Origin: an uncultured Bacteroidales bacterium
GTDB lineage: Bacteria > Bacteroidota > Bacteroidia > Bacteroidales > Bacteroidaceae
NCBI GenBank assembly: GCA_902789725.1
Contig: CADAPC010000001.1
Coordinates: 1 to 64,000 of the forward strand
Direction of reading: 5' to 3'
DNA: 64,000 nt
Position numbers and translations under genes: made by a program
In this document: piece after piece, positions 1 through 8,478 of the stretch
Layout of the letters: each line of letters opens with the position of its first letter
Position numbering within the stretch: position 1 is the stretch's first letter
The notes under the pieces: model-generated
What the model saw: the letters and a program-made list of their open reading frames with translations, nothing else
Told to the model about the DNA's origin: nothing
Databases searched by the model: none

Positions 1-184
1 CATCGATGACCGCCTTAATCTTCTTCAGGTCATTTGCCTTTATCTTCTCCTTTACAAGCAATGTGAACTCACTTCCGTTCCATACGAACTTAGCCATGCT
101 ACCGTTCCCTTCAACGTGAACAGGCTCATGCTCCTTACTGTAAAAGAAGAAGGAGAATCCAAAGAATCTAAATACTTCTGGCAT
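1..184 (-). CDS. DUF4160 family protein, 3' end cut by window
   Basis: The first 61 residues can be read on the minus strand from an ATG at 184; the rest lies outside the window. The opening MPEVFRFFGFSFFFYSKEH followed by EPVHVEG resembles the start of DUF4160 proteins (a short aromatic segment, then a histidine/proline-rich HEPVHVEG-like stretch). DUF4160 proteins are small, often sit beside DUF2442 genes and are sometimes proposed to be toxin-antitoxin-like, but no function is established. The partner would be beyond the left edge. A weak promoter-like box (TATCATTG in reverse at 213-220) precedes the start. Confidence 0.7.
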   Translation of the reverse strand, partial: MPEVFRFFGFSFFFYSKEHEPVHVEGNGSMAKFVWNGSEFTLLVKEKIKANDLKKIKAVID

Positions 185-284
185 ATCTCTATCTCATTTT
201 ATAGTGACTGTGCAATGATAGGAATTATTTTCGATACCAACAACTTTTTTTGCCAAAAATATGTTGCATCTGGTAATTTTTAGC

Positions 285-292
285 TATCTTTG
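285..292 (+). promoter_or_regulatory. Bacteroidetes-type promoter with no following ORF
   Basis: TATCTTTG fits the TAnnTTTG -7 box and a TTG at 264-266 stands 18 bases upstream, close to the usual spacing. It fires rightward into 300-490, which has no open reading frame. This suggests a non-coding transcript. Confidence 0.5.
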
Positions 293-297
293 TACCG

Positions 298-490
298 CAT
301 ACGTGCAGAACAGATGATGATACTCTTCTGAGTGAAGAGCGAGTCCAGTGAAGACCTGCCGATGGGCTAAAGGGGCGAGAACCTCGCGAAATTCCATTTC
401 CCAAAGTTCATTTGTACGGTTTAAATCATAAATCGCAGTCAGTCAGCACCGTATGATTTCTGCGTGGGAAACTATCCGAATAGCAAGTAA
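298..490 (+). ncRNA. Possible structured non-coding RNA
   Basis: This 190-base stretch follows a good promoter and has no ORF. By eye it folds well. Bases 302-310 can pair with 458-466 to close the molecule. CTCTTC/GAAGAG forms a hairpin near 323-339 and GCGAG/CTCGC another near 375-387. AAATCATA near 423 can pair with TATGATTT near 452. The segment CCAGTGAAGACCTGCC (345-360) resembles the 3' half of cobalamin riboswitches, but the GCCACTG B12 box is missing and no gene follows on this strand. I cannot assign it to a known RNA family. It ends near the convergent mazG. Confidence 0.3.
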
Positions 491-507
491 CTTAGATTTT
501 TCACTTT

Positions 508-1347
508 TCACTCTTCGCTCTTCACTTTTTTCGCCTCCTCCCACCATGCGTCCATTTGTTCCAAGGACAAGTCTTTCAAGGCCAAACCTTTTTCTTTAGC
601 CTTCGCCTCCACATAGTTGAAGCGGAAGATAAACTTCTGGTTTGTGTACTCCAGCGCATTGTCCGGGTTAATCTTATAAAGCCGGGCAGCATTGATGAGC
701 GAGAACATCACATCGCCAAACTCCTCGGTGGCTTGCTGCTTGGCGGCAGCTTTCTCCGCTTGGGATGCCGTTTCATCCGCATGGAGAGCATCGTCAAGCG
801 CTTGGGCTTGTTCAAACTCCGAAATTTCCTCCTTCACCTTCTTCCACACATCGCGCCGTTCCTTCCAGTCGAAGCCTACGTTGCGAGCCTTGTCCTGGAT
901 GCGGTAAGCCTTAATGAGCGAGGGTAGGGCATCGGGTACGCCCGAGAGCACCGTCTTGTTCCCCCCCTTCTCCTTCGTCTTTATCTGCTCCCACGTCTGC
1001 ACCACCTCGCCAGCCGTGTTCGCCACCACGTCGCCATACACATGCGGATGGCGGAAGATGAGCTTATCGCAAAGTTTGTGGCACACGTCTGCCACATCAA
1101 AAGCTCCCTTCTCCTCGCCAATCTTCGAATAGAACACAATGTGCAGCAGCACGTCGCCTAATTCTTTGCAGATGTTCAGCTCATCGTTTTTCAGGAGCGC
1201 ATCGCACAATTCGTAAGTCTCCTCAATGGTATTGGGACGGAGCGACTCATTTGTCTGTTTTCTGTCCCACGGACACTTCTCGCGCAGGTCGTCCATCACG
1301 TCGAGCAAACGCCCAAACGCTTCCATCTTCTCTTGTCTTGTATGCAT
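508..1347 (-). CDS. mazG: Nucleoside triphosphate pyrophosphohydrolase MazG
   Basis: 279 aa, the usual full length for two-domain MazG. The N-terminal domain shows LREKCPWDRKQT, then EETYEL and ELGDVLLHIVFYSKIGEE, which carry the acidic residues (ExxE, then ExxD) that bind magnesium in the all-alpha NTP pyrophosphatase fold. A second MazG domain follows with KVKEEISEFEQA and EEFGDVMFSLINAARL. The enzyme hydrolyses (d)NTPs to the monophosphate and pyrophosphate and is thought to clean up non-canonical nucleotides or modulate ppGpp-type stress in the cytoplasm. It is preceded by its own promoter and faces the RNA-like region at its 3' end. Confidence 0.95.
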   Translation of the reverse strand: MHTRQEKMEAFGRLLDVMDDLREKCPWDRKQTNESLRPNTIEETYELCDALLKNDELNICKELGDVLLHIVFYSKIGEEKGAFDVADVCHKLCDKLIFRHPHVYGDVVANTAGEVVQTWEQIKTKEKGGNKTVLSGVPDALPSLIKAYRIQDKARNVGFDWKERRDVWKKVKEEISEFEQAQALDDALHADETASQAEKAAAKQQATEEFGDVMFSLINAARLYKINPDNALEYTNQKFIFRFNYVEAKAKEKGLALKDLSLEQMDAWWEEAKKVKSEE

Positions 1348-1369
1348 AGTTCTTCTATCTTTTATTGTG

Positions 1370-1377
1370 CAAAATTA
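1370..1377 (-). promoter_or_regulatory. mazG promoter -7 box
   Basis: In reverse this reads TAATTTTG, matching TAnnTTTG, 23 bases before the mazG ATG. Confidence 0.5.
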
Positions 1378-1522
1378 CACAAAAAACACTACATGGCATC
1401 CTTGTATCGTGAAAATACGCCGTTTTTTCATCCGTTTCTTGTCGTTTTCATATTTTTTTAACGAACTTTGTCGAAATTTTTATGGGCTATATATGATATA
1501 TGTAAAAACTATAAGTAAGTGA

Positions 1523-1639
1523 ACAAAAATAGTTTCACTTAAAGATGGCGGTACGCCATTGATGGTAGAAAAACTAAGCGGCAAGCCTACGCAGCGTGGC
1601 ATATATATCAATGATGGCAAGAAGGTTATAATTAAGTAG
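1523..1639 (+). pseudogene. Remnant of a secreted protein C-terminal tail
   Basis: Read on the plus strand, a 38-residue open stretch with no start codon ends in KPTQRGIYINDGKKVIIK and a TAG stop. This matches the very common C-terminal signature of Prevotella secreted proteins (a GxYIxxGKKVxxK ending after a short beta-rich domain). It has an in-frame TGA directly upstream and no start, so it looks like the last piece of a deleted gene. It sits in a 396-base gap between mazG and queH; the remainder of the gap shows no other gene. Confidence 0.5.
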
Positions 1640-1743
1640 CAGCGAAGCGTTGCAATTGCGTAGCATCCGAATGGGAGTTTTGCAAGACATCGTGCGTCAT
1701 GACAGAATGTTTCGTTCAGCATTGAGGATGGGGTGGAATGAAA

Positions 1744-2328
1744 TCACAAAGTAGGTTGAGGCATGCTAAACTCGCATCCGCAGTATTGCTGGTTGTAGAA
1801 GTGGTATTCGTGGAGGAGCTGGTTGCGACGTTCCTGTAGTCCGTCCTTGCGCCAATTTTGCGGCCAGAAGGAAGTGCCCTGCACGGCTTTCTGGGCTGCA
1901 AGTCCGGCCTGGTTGATTTGCTCCAGATTCTTCCAACGAGAGGAGGCGAGGGTGGTGGCGAAATGGGTGATACCCAGCTGCCGCGCCTGGAGGGCGGTGG
2001 CTGTGAGACGGATGCGGAAACATTGCAGGCAGCGAGATCCCCGCTCAGGCTCCTGTTCAAGCCCCCTGATTTGGGCGAGCCAAGCTGCGTGGTCGTAGTC
2101 GCCATCTATCCAACGGATGCCAAGTGTTTCAGCATGTCGTTTGCTTTCGTTCTTGCGGATGTCGTATTCTTCAAGCGGAAAGATGTTGGGGTTGAAATAG
2201 AAGATGGTGGGACGAATGTCGTGCTGGAGCATCCACTCAACAATGGCGGAGGAGCAAGGCGCACAGCAAGCGTGAAGGAGCACTTCGTGGAGGCCTGTGG
2301 GAACGAGAATGTGACTTTTTTGTTTCAT
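1744..2328 (-). CDS. queH: Epoxyqueuosine reductase QueH
   Basis: 194 aa. The N-terminus has LLHACCAPCS (Cys21, Cys22, Cys25), the centre has CLQCFRIRL and the end has YCGCEFS. This cysteine set is the QueH (DUF208) signature, used to bind an iron-sulfur cluster and a second metal. QueH reduces epoxyqueuosine to queuosine in tRNA anticodons and replaces QueG in organisms that lack it. It is a single gene with its own promoter, divergent from the transporter at 2437. A long opposite-strand ORF here is only its shadow. Confidence 0.93.
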   Translation of the reverse strand: MKQKSHILVPTGLHEVLLHACCAPCSSAIVEWMLQHDIRPTIFYFNPNIFPLEEYDIRKNESKRHAETLGIRWIDGDYDHAAWLAQIRGLEQEPERGSRCLQCFRIRLTATALQARQLGITHFATTLASSRWKNLEQINQAGLAAQKAVQGTSFWPQNWRKDGLQERRNQLLHEYHFYNQQYCGCEFSMPQPTL

Positions 2329-2347
2329 GCTCTTTTGTTTCTTTAGG

Positions 2348-2355
2348 CAAAGTTA
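2348..2355 (-). promoter_or_regulatory. queH promoter -7 box
   Basis: Reverse complement is TAACTTTG, 20 bases before the queH ATG. Confidence 0.5.
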
Positions 2356-2377
2356 CGACTTTTTCAGGAATAATGCG

Positions 2378-2385
2378 TAATTTTG
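2378..2385 (+). promoter_or_regulatory. Promoter -7 box for the BASS transporter
   Basis: TAATTTTG fits TAnnTTTG and lies 52 bases before the ATG at 2437, back to back with the queH promoter. Confidence 0.45.
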
Positions 2386-2436
2386 CAAGATTTTTGACGT
2401 TTTGGAACTCTTAACTCTTAATTCTTAATTCTCTCC

Positions 2437-3408
2437 ATGCGTGTCATTGCTTTTTTGAAAAATTGGATGTTGCCAATCTCTATGGCTGTGGGTGTGTTGG
2501 CTTATTTTGTTTATGTCAACATCCCCATGTTAGACGGAACGCATGCTTTGGTCAACAGGGTTGTCAGCTATGTTCAGCCAGCTTTGCTCTTTTGCATGTT
2601 GTTTGTGAGTTTTTGTCGGGTGCGGATGCGGGAACTGAAGCCCAGGGCTTGGATGCTGAAAATGCTGGCCATTCAAGCGTTGAGTTATGTGCTGATGGGG
2701 GCGGCGATTATTTTGCTTCCTGAGTTGCCAGGCAGGGTGGTGGTGGAGAGTGCCATGATTTGCATGATTTGCCCTACGGCTACGGCGGCTGCTGTGGTGA
2801 CCACCCGATTGCACGGCAATGCCAGTGCTGTGGTCAGCTACACGTGCCTCATCAATCTGGCAGTTTCGCTATTGGTGCCAGCTGTGGTATCGTTTCTGCA
2901 CGAAAGCCCCTTGCCGGGCATGGATTTTGAAACGTCCTTTCTCCTCATTCTTGGTAAGGTGTTTCCCTTGCTCATTATGCCGTTGGTGTCCGCTTGGTTG
3001 GTGCGCCATCTGTTTCCCAGCTTTCATGCGTTCATTTTGAGACAGCCCAATTTGGCTTTCAACCTGTGGGCTGTGTCGCTCTCGTTAGCCATTGCTGTGA
3101 CAGTGAAGGTGATTGTGCATAGTCATGAGGGGGTAGGCACAATAATAGGCATTGCCGTCGCTTCGCTTGTGTGCTGTCTGCTGCAGTTTGTTTTCGGCAG
3201 GTTGATTGGACGTAAACATGGGGAGGCTGTGGCTGGCACACAAAGCTTGGGGCAGAAAAACACGGTGTTTGCTATCTGGATGGGCTACACATTTATGAAT
3301 CCTGTGACAGCATTGGCAGGTGGTTTCTATTCCGTTTGGCACAACTTGGTGAACTCCTGGCAGTTGTGGAGAGAACGGAAACTCTCAACAATGAACTCTC
3401 AACAATAA
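2437..3408 (+). CDS. Bile acid:sodium symporter (BASS) family transporter
   Basis: 323 aa, almost entirely hydrophobic with about nine or ten predicted membrane segments, for example MLPISMAVGVLAYFVYV and AIQALSYVLMGAAIILL. The two half-domains, the conserved CPTATAAAVVTTRLHGNAS stretch near residue 110 and the late GQKNTVFAIWMGYTFMNP crossover-helix region match the BASS fold. The family moves organic anions with sodium; the substrate cannot be read from sequence. The gene stands alone between divergent queH and convergent ygiQ. Near its end the AACTCTCAAC motif is repeated, probably chance slippage. Confidence 0.82.
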   Translation: MRVIAFLKNWMLPISMAVGVLAYFVYVNIPMLDGTHALVNRVVSYVQPALLFCMLFVSFCRVRMRELKPRAWMLKMLAIQALSYVLMGAAIILLPELPGRVVVESAMICMICPTATAAAVVTTRLHGNASAVVSYTCLINLAVSLLVPAVVSFLHESPLPGMDFETSFLLILGKVFPLLIMPLVSAWLVRHLFPSFHAFILRQPNLAFNLWAVSLSLAIAVTVKVIVHSHEGVGTIIGIAVASLVCCLLQFVFGRLIGRKHGEAVAGTQSLGQKNTVFAIWMGYTFMNPVTALAGGFYSVWHNLVNSWQLWRERKLSTMNSQQ

Positions 3409-3416
3409 ACTCTCAA

Positions 3417-5258
3417 CTATCTTTTCCCTCCAAACAATTTGTTGATGAGGTCGGCTCGCTGCATCTTTCGCAGTTCGCGGATGATGTTTTGGCGCTCGCT
3501 CTGTTTGTACCAGAAGAAGAATTGTCGCTGGGCAAGTTTTTCGTGTGGAGTCTTGGCTGAGAAAATGGGTTCTAAGGTGTAAGGGTGAATGCCTGTGTAC
3601 CATGTCTCAGTAGAAACCGTCATGGGGGTAGGTGTGAAATCTTGCACCTGCTCAAGCTGGAAGTTCAGGTCTTTGGTCAGGACAGCCAGTTCAGCCATGT
3701 CTTCAGCGGTGCAGCCAGGGTGGGAACTGATGAAGTAGGGAATGATTTGCTGTCGCAGGTTCTTGCGTTGGTTGATGTTGTCGAAGATGCGCTTGAAATC
3801 GTAGAAGAGTTGGAACGAGGGTTTGCGCATAAGGTTGAGCACGCGGTCGGAGGTGTGTTCAGGAGCTACCTTCAAGCGACCGCTGACGTGTTTGACGATG
3901 AGTTCCTCTGTATATTTTTGGTTGGTGCGATTGATGCGTTGATCGCCTGTGTCGTGAAGCAGCAAATCGTAGCGCACACCCGAACCGATGAAACTCTTCT
4001 TGATGAGGGGTAGGGCATCGACTGCATGGTAGATGTCGAGAAGTTGGGAGTGGTCGGTGTTGAGGTTCTTGCAGATGTTGGGATGGATGCAAGACGGTCG
4101 CTTGCATTTGTGGCAAAGGTCGAGATCCTTCCCATGCATGGCATACATGTTGGCCGATGGCCCCCCGAGGTCGCTTAGGTAGCCCTTGAAATCAGGCAGC
4201 TGGGCAATGGCTTGCACTTCCTTCAGGATGCTCTCCTTGCTGCGCGAAGTGATGAATTTCCCTTGATGGGCTGAAATGGTGCAGAATGCGCAACCGCCAA
4301 AACAGCCACGGTGGAGGCAGACGGAGAACTTAATCATGTCGTAGGCGGGAATCCGTTTGCCTTTGTATTTAGGATGGGGAAGGCGGGTGTAGGGAAGGTC
4401 GAAGGAGTGGTCCAGCTCGTCCTGTGTGAGGGGTTGGTAGGGCGGATTGACCACAGCATAGTGTCCGTCCACCTCTTGAATGATGCGCTGGGCGGCATAT
4501 TTGTTGGACTCTTCCTCTATGTGACGGAAGTTTTCGGCTTGTGCTTTTTTGTTTCGAAGGCACTCTTCGTGGCTGTGCAGGAGAATGTCATCGGGACGTA
4601 TGCCTCCTGGAATTTCTTTTTTTTTCAGCAGGGAAACAGTCTGTTTTTGGGGAAACCTTGCCATGAGGTTTCTGAACAGTTTCACATCGATTTCGCAGTC
4701 TTGCTCCACCAAGAGTTGGGCCAGCGAGACCATAGGCTTCTCGCCCATGCCATAGATAAGGAGGTCGGCACCTGAGGGGATGAGAATGGTGGGCAAGAGG
4801 CGGTCTTGCCAGTAGTCGTAATGTGTGAGTCGGCGTAGGCTGGCCTCGATGCCTCCCAGCACGACGGGCACATCGGGATAGAGTTCCTTGAGAATGCGTG
4901 AATAGACGATGGTAGGGTACTCTGGACGGAGATCGTGACGTCCATCGGGCGAGTAGGCATCTTCAGAGCGCAGACGTTTGTTGGCGGTGTATTTATTCAC
5001 CATCGAATCCATTGCCCCAGGGGAAATGCCGAAGAAGAGACGTGGACGCCCCAACTTCTTGAAGTCGCGGTAGTCGCCGTGCCAGTCGGGTTGTGGAACG
5101 ATGGCTACATGAAGTCCCTCTGCCTCGAGTATGCGACCGATGACGGCCATTCCGAAAGAGGGGTGATCGACGTAGGCATCGGCTGCAAAGATGATGACAT
5201 CGAGATAATCCCAGCCGAGGCGTTCGACTTCTTTCTTAGTAGTTGGGAGCCAAGTCAT
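3417..5258 (-). CDS. YgiQ family radical SAM protein
   Basis: 613 aa, typical for YgiQ. The radical SAM cluster motif CFGGCAFC supplies Cys319, Cys323 and Cys326 for the 4Fe-4S cluster that cleaves S-adenosylmethionine. The N-terminal half has the UPF0313 domain (DVIIFAADAYVDHPSFGMA, PVVLGGIEASLRR). The reaction of YgiQ is unknown; it is a widespread cytoplasmic enzyme. It is the last gene of the minus-strand run that begins with the GH3 gene, 21 bases after the small unknown gene. The start chosen is the only ATG upstream of the conserved N-terminus. Confidence 0.93.
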   Translation of the reverse strand: MTWLPTTKKEVERLGWDYLDVIIFAADAYVDHPSFGMAVIGRILEAEGLHVAIVPQPDWHGDYRDFKKLGRPRLFFGISPGAMDSMVNKYTANKRLRSEDAYSPDGRHDLRPEYPTIVYSRILKELYPDVPVVLGGIEASLRRLTHYDYWQDRLLPTILIPSGADLLIYGMGEKPMVSLAQLLVEQDCEIDVKLFRNLMARFPQKQTVSLLKKKEIPGGIRPDDILLHSHEECLRNKKAQAENFRHIEEESNKYAAQRIIQEVDGHYAVVNPPYQPLTQDELDHSFDLPYTRLPHPKYKGKRIPAYDMIKFSVCLHRGCFGGCAFCTISAHQGKFITSRSKESILKEVQAIAQLPDFKGYLSDLGGPSANMYAMHGKDLDLCHKCKRPSCIHPNICKNLNTDHSQLLDIYHAVDALPLIKKSFIGSGVRYDLLLHDTGDQRINRTNQKYTEELIVKHVSGRLKVAPEHTSDRVLNLMRKPSFQLFYDFKRIFDNINQRKNLRQQIIPYFISSHPGCTAEDMAELAVLTKDLNFQLEQVQDFTPTPMTVSTETWYTGIHPYTLEPIFSAKTPHEKLAQRQFFFWYKQSERQNIIRELRKMQRADLINKLFGGKR

Positions 5259-5279
5259 GGAAGATGAAGAATTAAAAGT

Positions 5280-5603
5280 TTAAAGAGTTGCTGATTGAGG
5301 TTCCTTTTGGTTGTCTTGCCATCCAATGTAGAGCATGATGAGTTCTTTGAGGGCAAAGACTTTCATGTTGTTGTGGTAAAGGACATTGAAGCAGAGGTCG
5401 CAGAGGTCTCTGTTGTCGTCGATGGCATTGTTGAGAATGATGGACTTGACATTGTGCTTGAGGGTTTCGAGCGTGGTTTCGGTGACAATGCCATTGGAGG
5501 GAACTAACCCTGTAAACAGGGCGTATTTGTGGATGGTTTGGAGGTGGGTTTCAGATACGTCGATGAAGCGAGTGCCTGAGTGGTTGGCTTGGATTTGATA
5601 CAT
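5280..5603 (-). CDS. Hypothetical protein, 107 aa
   Basis: An ORF could open at 5696 inside the upstream gene, but the likely start is the ATG at 5603, giving MYQIQANHSGTRFIDVSET. No signal peptide or membrane segment is seen; the protein is mainly helical with a KALFTGL-like and an ALKELIMLYIGWQDN segment. I do not recognise a domain. It lies between the amidase gene and ygiQ on the same strand with short gaps, so it is probably co-transcribed. Confidence 0.65.
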   Translation of the reverse strand: MYQIQANHSGTRFIDVSETHLQTIHKYALFTGLVPSNGIVTETTLETLKHNVKSIILNNAIDDNRDLCDLCFNVLYHNNMKVFALKELIMLYIGWQDNQKEPQSATL

Positions 5604-5658
5604 AGTTTTTGTTGTTTGGGGTGGCGATGCCACTGGTTGTGGGTGGTTGATGTGGCTT

Positions 5659-8478
5659 TTATTCGAGGAACGTGAGGAATGCACGTGTGAGTGCATTGAG
5701 TTTATGCCGATCGGTAATGCTTTCGAGTGGGAATCCTAAGCGGACGAACCGCTGGGGTTGTGCTATGGCTGCGTAGGTGCCGTCGGCGTAGGTGAGGATG
5801 GCGAAAGCGTTGCCTGAAGGTGAGAGAATGGAAGGTGAGGGCACGCAATAGCTGTCAGGGTTCATCTCGCGATAGATGTCGAAGGTGAGGCCGCAGCCGT
5901 TTAGCGTTTTCAAGGATTTTGAGAATACATTTCCTGTCACGCTTCCACCAATGGCCGGGCAGCCAGCATTGGCGGCACTCAGCAGCACTTTCCCTCCTTG
6001 GTTGAAATATTGCTCCACCATACTGTTGGTGCGGCTGTTGAACCGTGTTTGCACGCCATAGATGAAATCGGCAATGGGATAGTCGGAGAGTTGGAGTTTG
6101 CCGTTCAGCAGAGCTCCTTCGCTGCAGGAGGTGAAGGAGTGGGTGCCGCTGAGCATGATGGCTCGGCCGTGAATGGCGGTATAATCGAAGGTGTTGCCCA
6201 TCACGATTTGTCCTTCCAGCTCGTCTCCGCTCATGCCTAATCCATCGCTGGCTTCGCTGCCAGCCTTTGCGCGGTCGAAGTATCGTTGTCTTCCGCAGAA
6301 ACCAGCGTAGGCTCCGTAAGGTACACCAGGGTCAGCATCGAGGTCGAAGCCTGCCTGCGTTGCCGTGTCAATGACTTTAGGCCCTTCCAGGCGGGTGAAG
6401 GCGTTGACAATGAGCACGGTGCCCTTGTTTCGGGAGGAAATGCCACAGGAGAGCACTTCGGAGGGGAAACTCTCTCCACCTTCGTTCAGTGCCGCTATTT
6501 TGAAAGAATAGACTTCGTCGGGGTTCAGCTCAAGTGTGTGGCTTGTGCTTTTGACTACGATGCCGTTGTCGAAGCCTTGGTGTCCACGACGGGTGTAGAT
6601 GATGTATTCTTTGGGTTTGGCCGTAGGCTCAAGCGGGTCGTTGACGGGTGTCCATGTAAGGGTGGCGGTGTGCTTTTTCTCGTTCAACGTAATGGCGAAG
6701 TTCTCGACGGGGAGTGGTTGGATGACATAGTCGCGCTGATAAAGTGTGGCAATGTACTTCACGATGGTTTTGTAAATGGAGCGTGAGAGGTCGAACTTGA
6801 AGTGGGGGTCGTAGGCCATGCGCATGTCGGCAAAGTTCTGGTGAGAGAGCATTTCGAGGATGCAGGCGGGCACTAAGGGTGCGCGTGCTTCGCCGTAGTT
6901 GCGGTTCCAGAGTTGGCGCACTTGCCAATGGTATTTGCGCAGGTCGGTGTAGAGATTGGTCAGGAACATGCTGGAGAGGTCGCGCGAGACGTAGCGGTCC
7001 AGTCCTGCTCCTGTCTCTCCATTGTTGTGGTCGGTCATGTAGATGCTGAGCGACCCCACGAAAGCATCGTCGGTTTTCACTCCAGCATCGGTGTGGAAGG
7101 CTACGGAGAGGTCGAGCGGCACTCCCAAGCCTGTGGTGCGCGTGCTATTGGTGGCTGAACCTCCAGAGAGGTGGTTTACCGCTGCGGAACGAGCGTTGAT
7201 GTCGTTGTTGTAGTCGTTCTCGCCAAAGGGTTCGGTGTGGAGGCGATAGGGGAATCCGTACCACTGCACACTGTATTTTGCAGCCTCTGCCCAACGTGGA
7301 AGGCCTGAAGGATGTACGCTGCCGTGATGTCCTTCGGGCACGATGTTACCCATGCCTCCTCCAAAGCGGACGGCATCGGCGGTGATGATGCCTTTGTGGT
7401 GGCTGTAGTTGGAAAGTGCCACCATACCGAAGTCGTGTTCTCCTTTCTCGAACTCGTAGGTGCCAAGATACACCCATGTGCCGCCTCCGATTTGCTGATT
7501 CACTTTCAGCTCGGTCATGCCTCCCTTGTGGTAAACGGTATAGGTGGCATCGGGCACAGAATTGGGGTATGATTGGTAGGCCACATACACGGCATAGTGT
7601 CCGTCGGCTGGAATGTTGGGCATCCATTTGGCCAGTCCTTCGTCCTTGAGCGACGAGACGGTGGGTACATAGCGTGCGCTACCATCGGTGAAGGGTGAAT
7701 CGCACGATTCGTAGATTTGCTTGTAGTGTGCGAACCCTGGTCGTTCTGTGGTTTGCCATTTCAGACTTTTCTGTTTGCGACGGAAAGATTCGAGGTAGGT
7801 GCCGTTGCGATGTGGCATGTCGTTATCGACAATCACTTCGTGGAACTGATAGTCGCGCTCGCGGGGGGTGAACACCACTGCGCCCGCATGTTCCAACATG
7901 GGGATGATGAAGGGCACGACGAAGGTTTGGGAGAAGAGGTCTTCGGTGGTGCAGAACAGGCGTGGACGTTGCCAGTACCAGCCGTCCTTGTCTGCCTTGT
8001 AGTAGCGTCCATGACTCTGCCAAAGGGCGATGTGGTGTCCTTCCAACCCCTCTTTGGCTGTGTAAGGACGTGAGATGTTTTTCACCCATGGTTCTGTCTT
8101 CTCCATGTTGCCCAACAGGCGCATGCGGTCTTTCTTGTCTTTGCGGAAGAAATTGGGCACCAGCTCTTCGATGGGACGTCCGTCGGCCTCAATGCTGAGG
8201 TCGTAGTTGCGTTGAGAGGCGGGAACGAACTGCCGCACGTCGTGATAGATTTTGTCCACAACCTCTGGAGTGAAGTGCTGTTCGGGGAATCCGCCTCCCA
8301 GGACGATGCGGATGCTTTGGTTCTCGCTGTCGATGTCGCACGACACCACCGTGGAGGGTTTGATGTTGGCATCGCTGCGGCTATAGTTGGCTACCCAATC
8401 GGTGAGTCGGCTTTGCAGGCTTTGCGAGTTGCCGTAGCAGGGTAGTGCGAAGAGTAAGATGAAAAGCAATTGTTTCAT
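5659..8478 (-). CDS. Secreted N-acetylmuramoyl-L-alanine amidase-like protein with golvesin-type and FnIII domains
   Basis: 939 aa with signal peptide MKQLLFILLFALPCYGNSQS. Pieces of the amidase_3 fold can be followed: ALWQSHGRYY (first zinc histidine), VVFTPRERD, LSVAFHTDAG (second histidine) and LVPACILEMLSHQNFADM (catalytic glutamate). Between the first two and the later motifs, roughly residues 240-375, lies a beta-rich domain with VNQQIGGGTWVYLGTYEF and ITADAVRFGGG, the golvesin C-terminal-like domain often labelled xanthan lyase. A fibronectin III domain follows at about 640-710. Role inferred: cutting peptidoglycan or a related polymer in the periplasm or outside. Its ATG overlaps the stop of the plug-protein gene by four bases. 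Confidence 0.82.
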   Translation of the reverse strand: MKQLLFILLFALPCYGNSQSLQSRLTDWVANYSRSDANIKPSTVVSCDIDSENQSIRIVLGGGFPEQHFTPEVVDKIYHDVRQFVPASQRNYDLSIEADGRPIEELVPNFFRKDKKDRMRLLGNMEKTEPWVKNISRPYTAKEGLEGHHIALWQSHGRYYKADKDGWYWQRPRLFCTTEDLFSQTFVVPFIIPMLEHAGAVVFTPRERDYQFHEVIVDNDMPHRNGTYLESFRRKQKSLKWQTTERPGFAHYKQIYESCDSPFTDGSARYVPTVSSLKDEGLAKWMPNIPADGHYAVYVAYQSYPNSVPDATYTVYHKGGMTELKVNQQIGGGTWVYLGTYEFEKGEHDFGMVALSNYSHHKGIITADAVRFGGGMGNIVPEGHHGSVHPSGLPRWAEAAKYSVQWYGFPYRLHTEPFGENDYNNDINARSAAVNHLSGGSATNSTRTTGLGVPLDLSVAFHTDAGVKTDDAFVGSLSIYMTDHNNGETGAGLDRYVSRDLSSMFLTNLYTDLRKYHWQVRQLWNRNYGEARAPLVPACILEMLSHQNFADMRMAYDPHFKFDLSRSIYKTIVKYIATLYQRDYVIQPLPVENFAITLNEKKHTATLTWTPVNDPLEPTAKPKEYIIYTRRGHQGFDNGIVVKSTSHTLELNPDEVYSFKIAALNEGGESFPSEVLSCGISSRNKGTVLIVNAFTRLEGPKVIDTATQAGFDLDADPGVPYGAYAGFCGRQRYFDRAKAGSEASDGLGMSGDELEGQIVMGNTFDYTAIHGRAIMLSGTHSFTSCSEGALLNGKLQLSDYPIADFIYGVQTRFNSRTNSMVEQYFNQGGKVLLSAANAGCPAIGGSVTGNVFSKSLKTLNGCGLTFDIYREMNPDSYCVPSPSILSPSGNAFAILTYADGTYAAIAQPQRFVRLGFPLESITDRHKLNALTRAFLTFLE

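Noticed and set aside
345-360. Cobalamin riboswitch
   Set aside because: CCAGTGAAGACCTGCC looks like its 3' part, but the B12 box and the upstream half are absent and no target gene follows. Kept only as a generic RNA candidate.
1480-1722. 80-aa minus-strand ORF in the mazG-queH gap
   Set aside because: It is antisense to the secreted-tail remnant, has no promoter box and no recognisable features.
3391-3420. Repeat AACTCTCAACAATGA/AACTCTCAACAATAA
   Set aside because: Two short copies at a gene end, explained by local duplication; no wider array.
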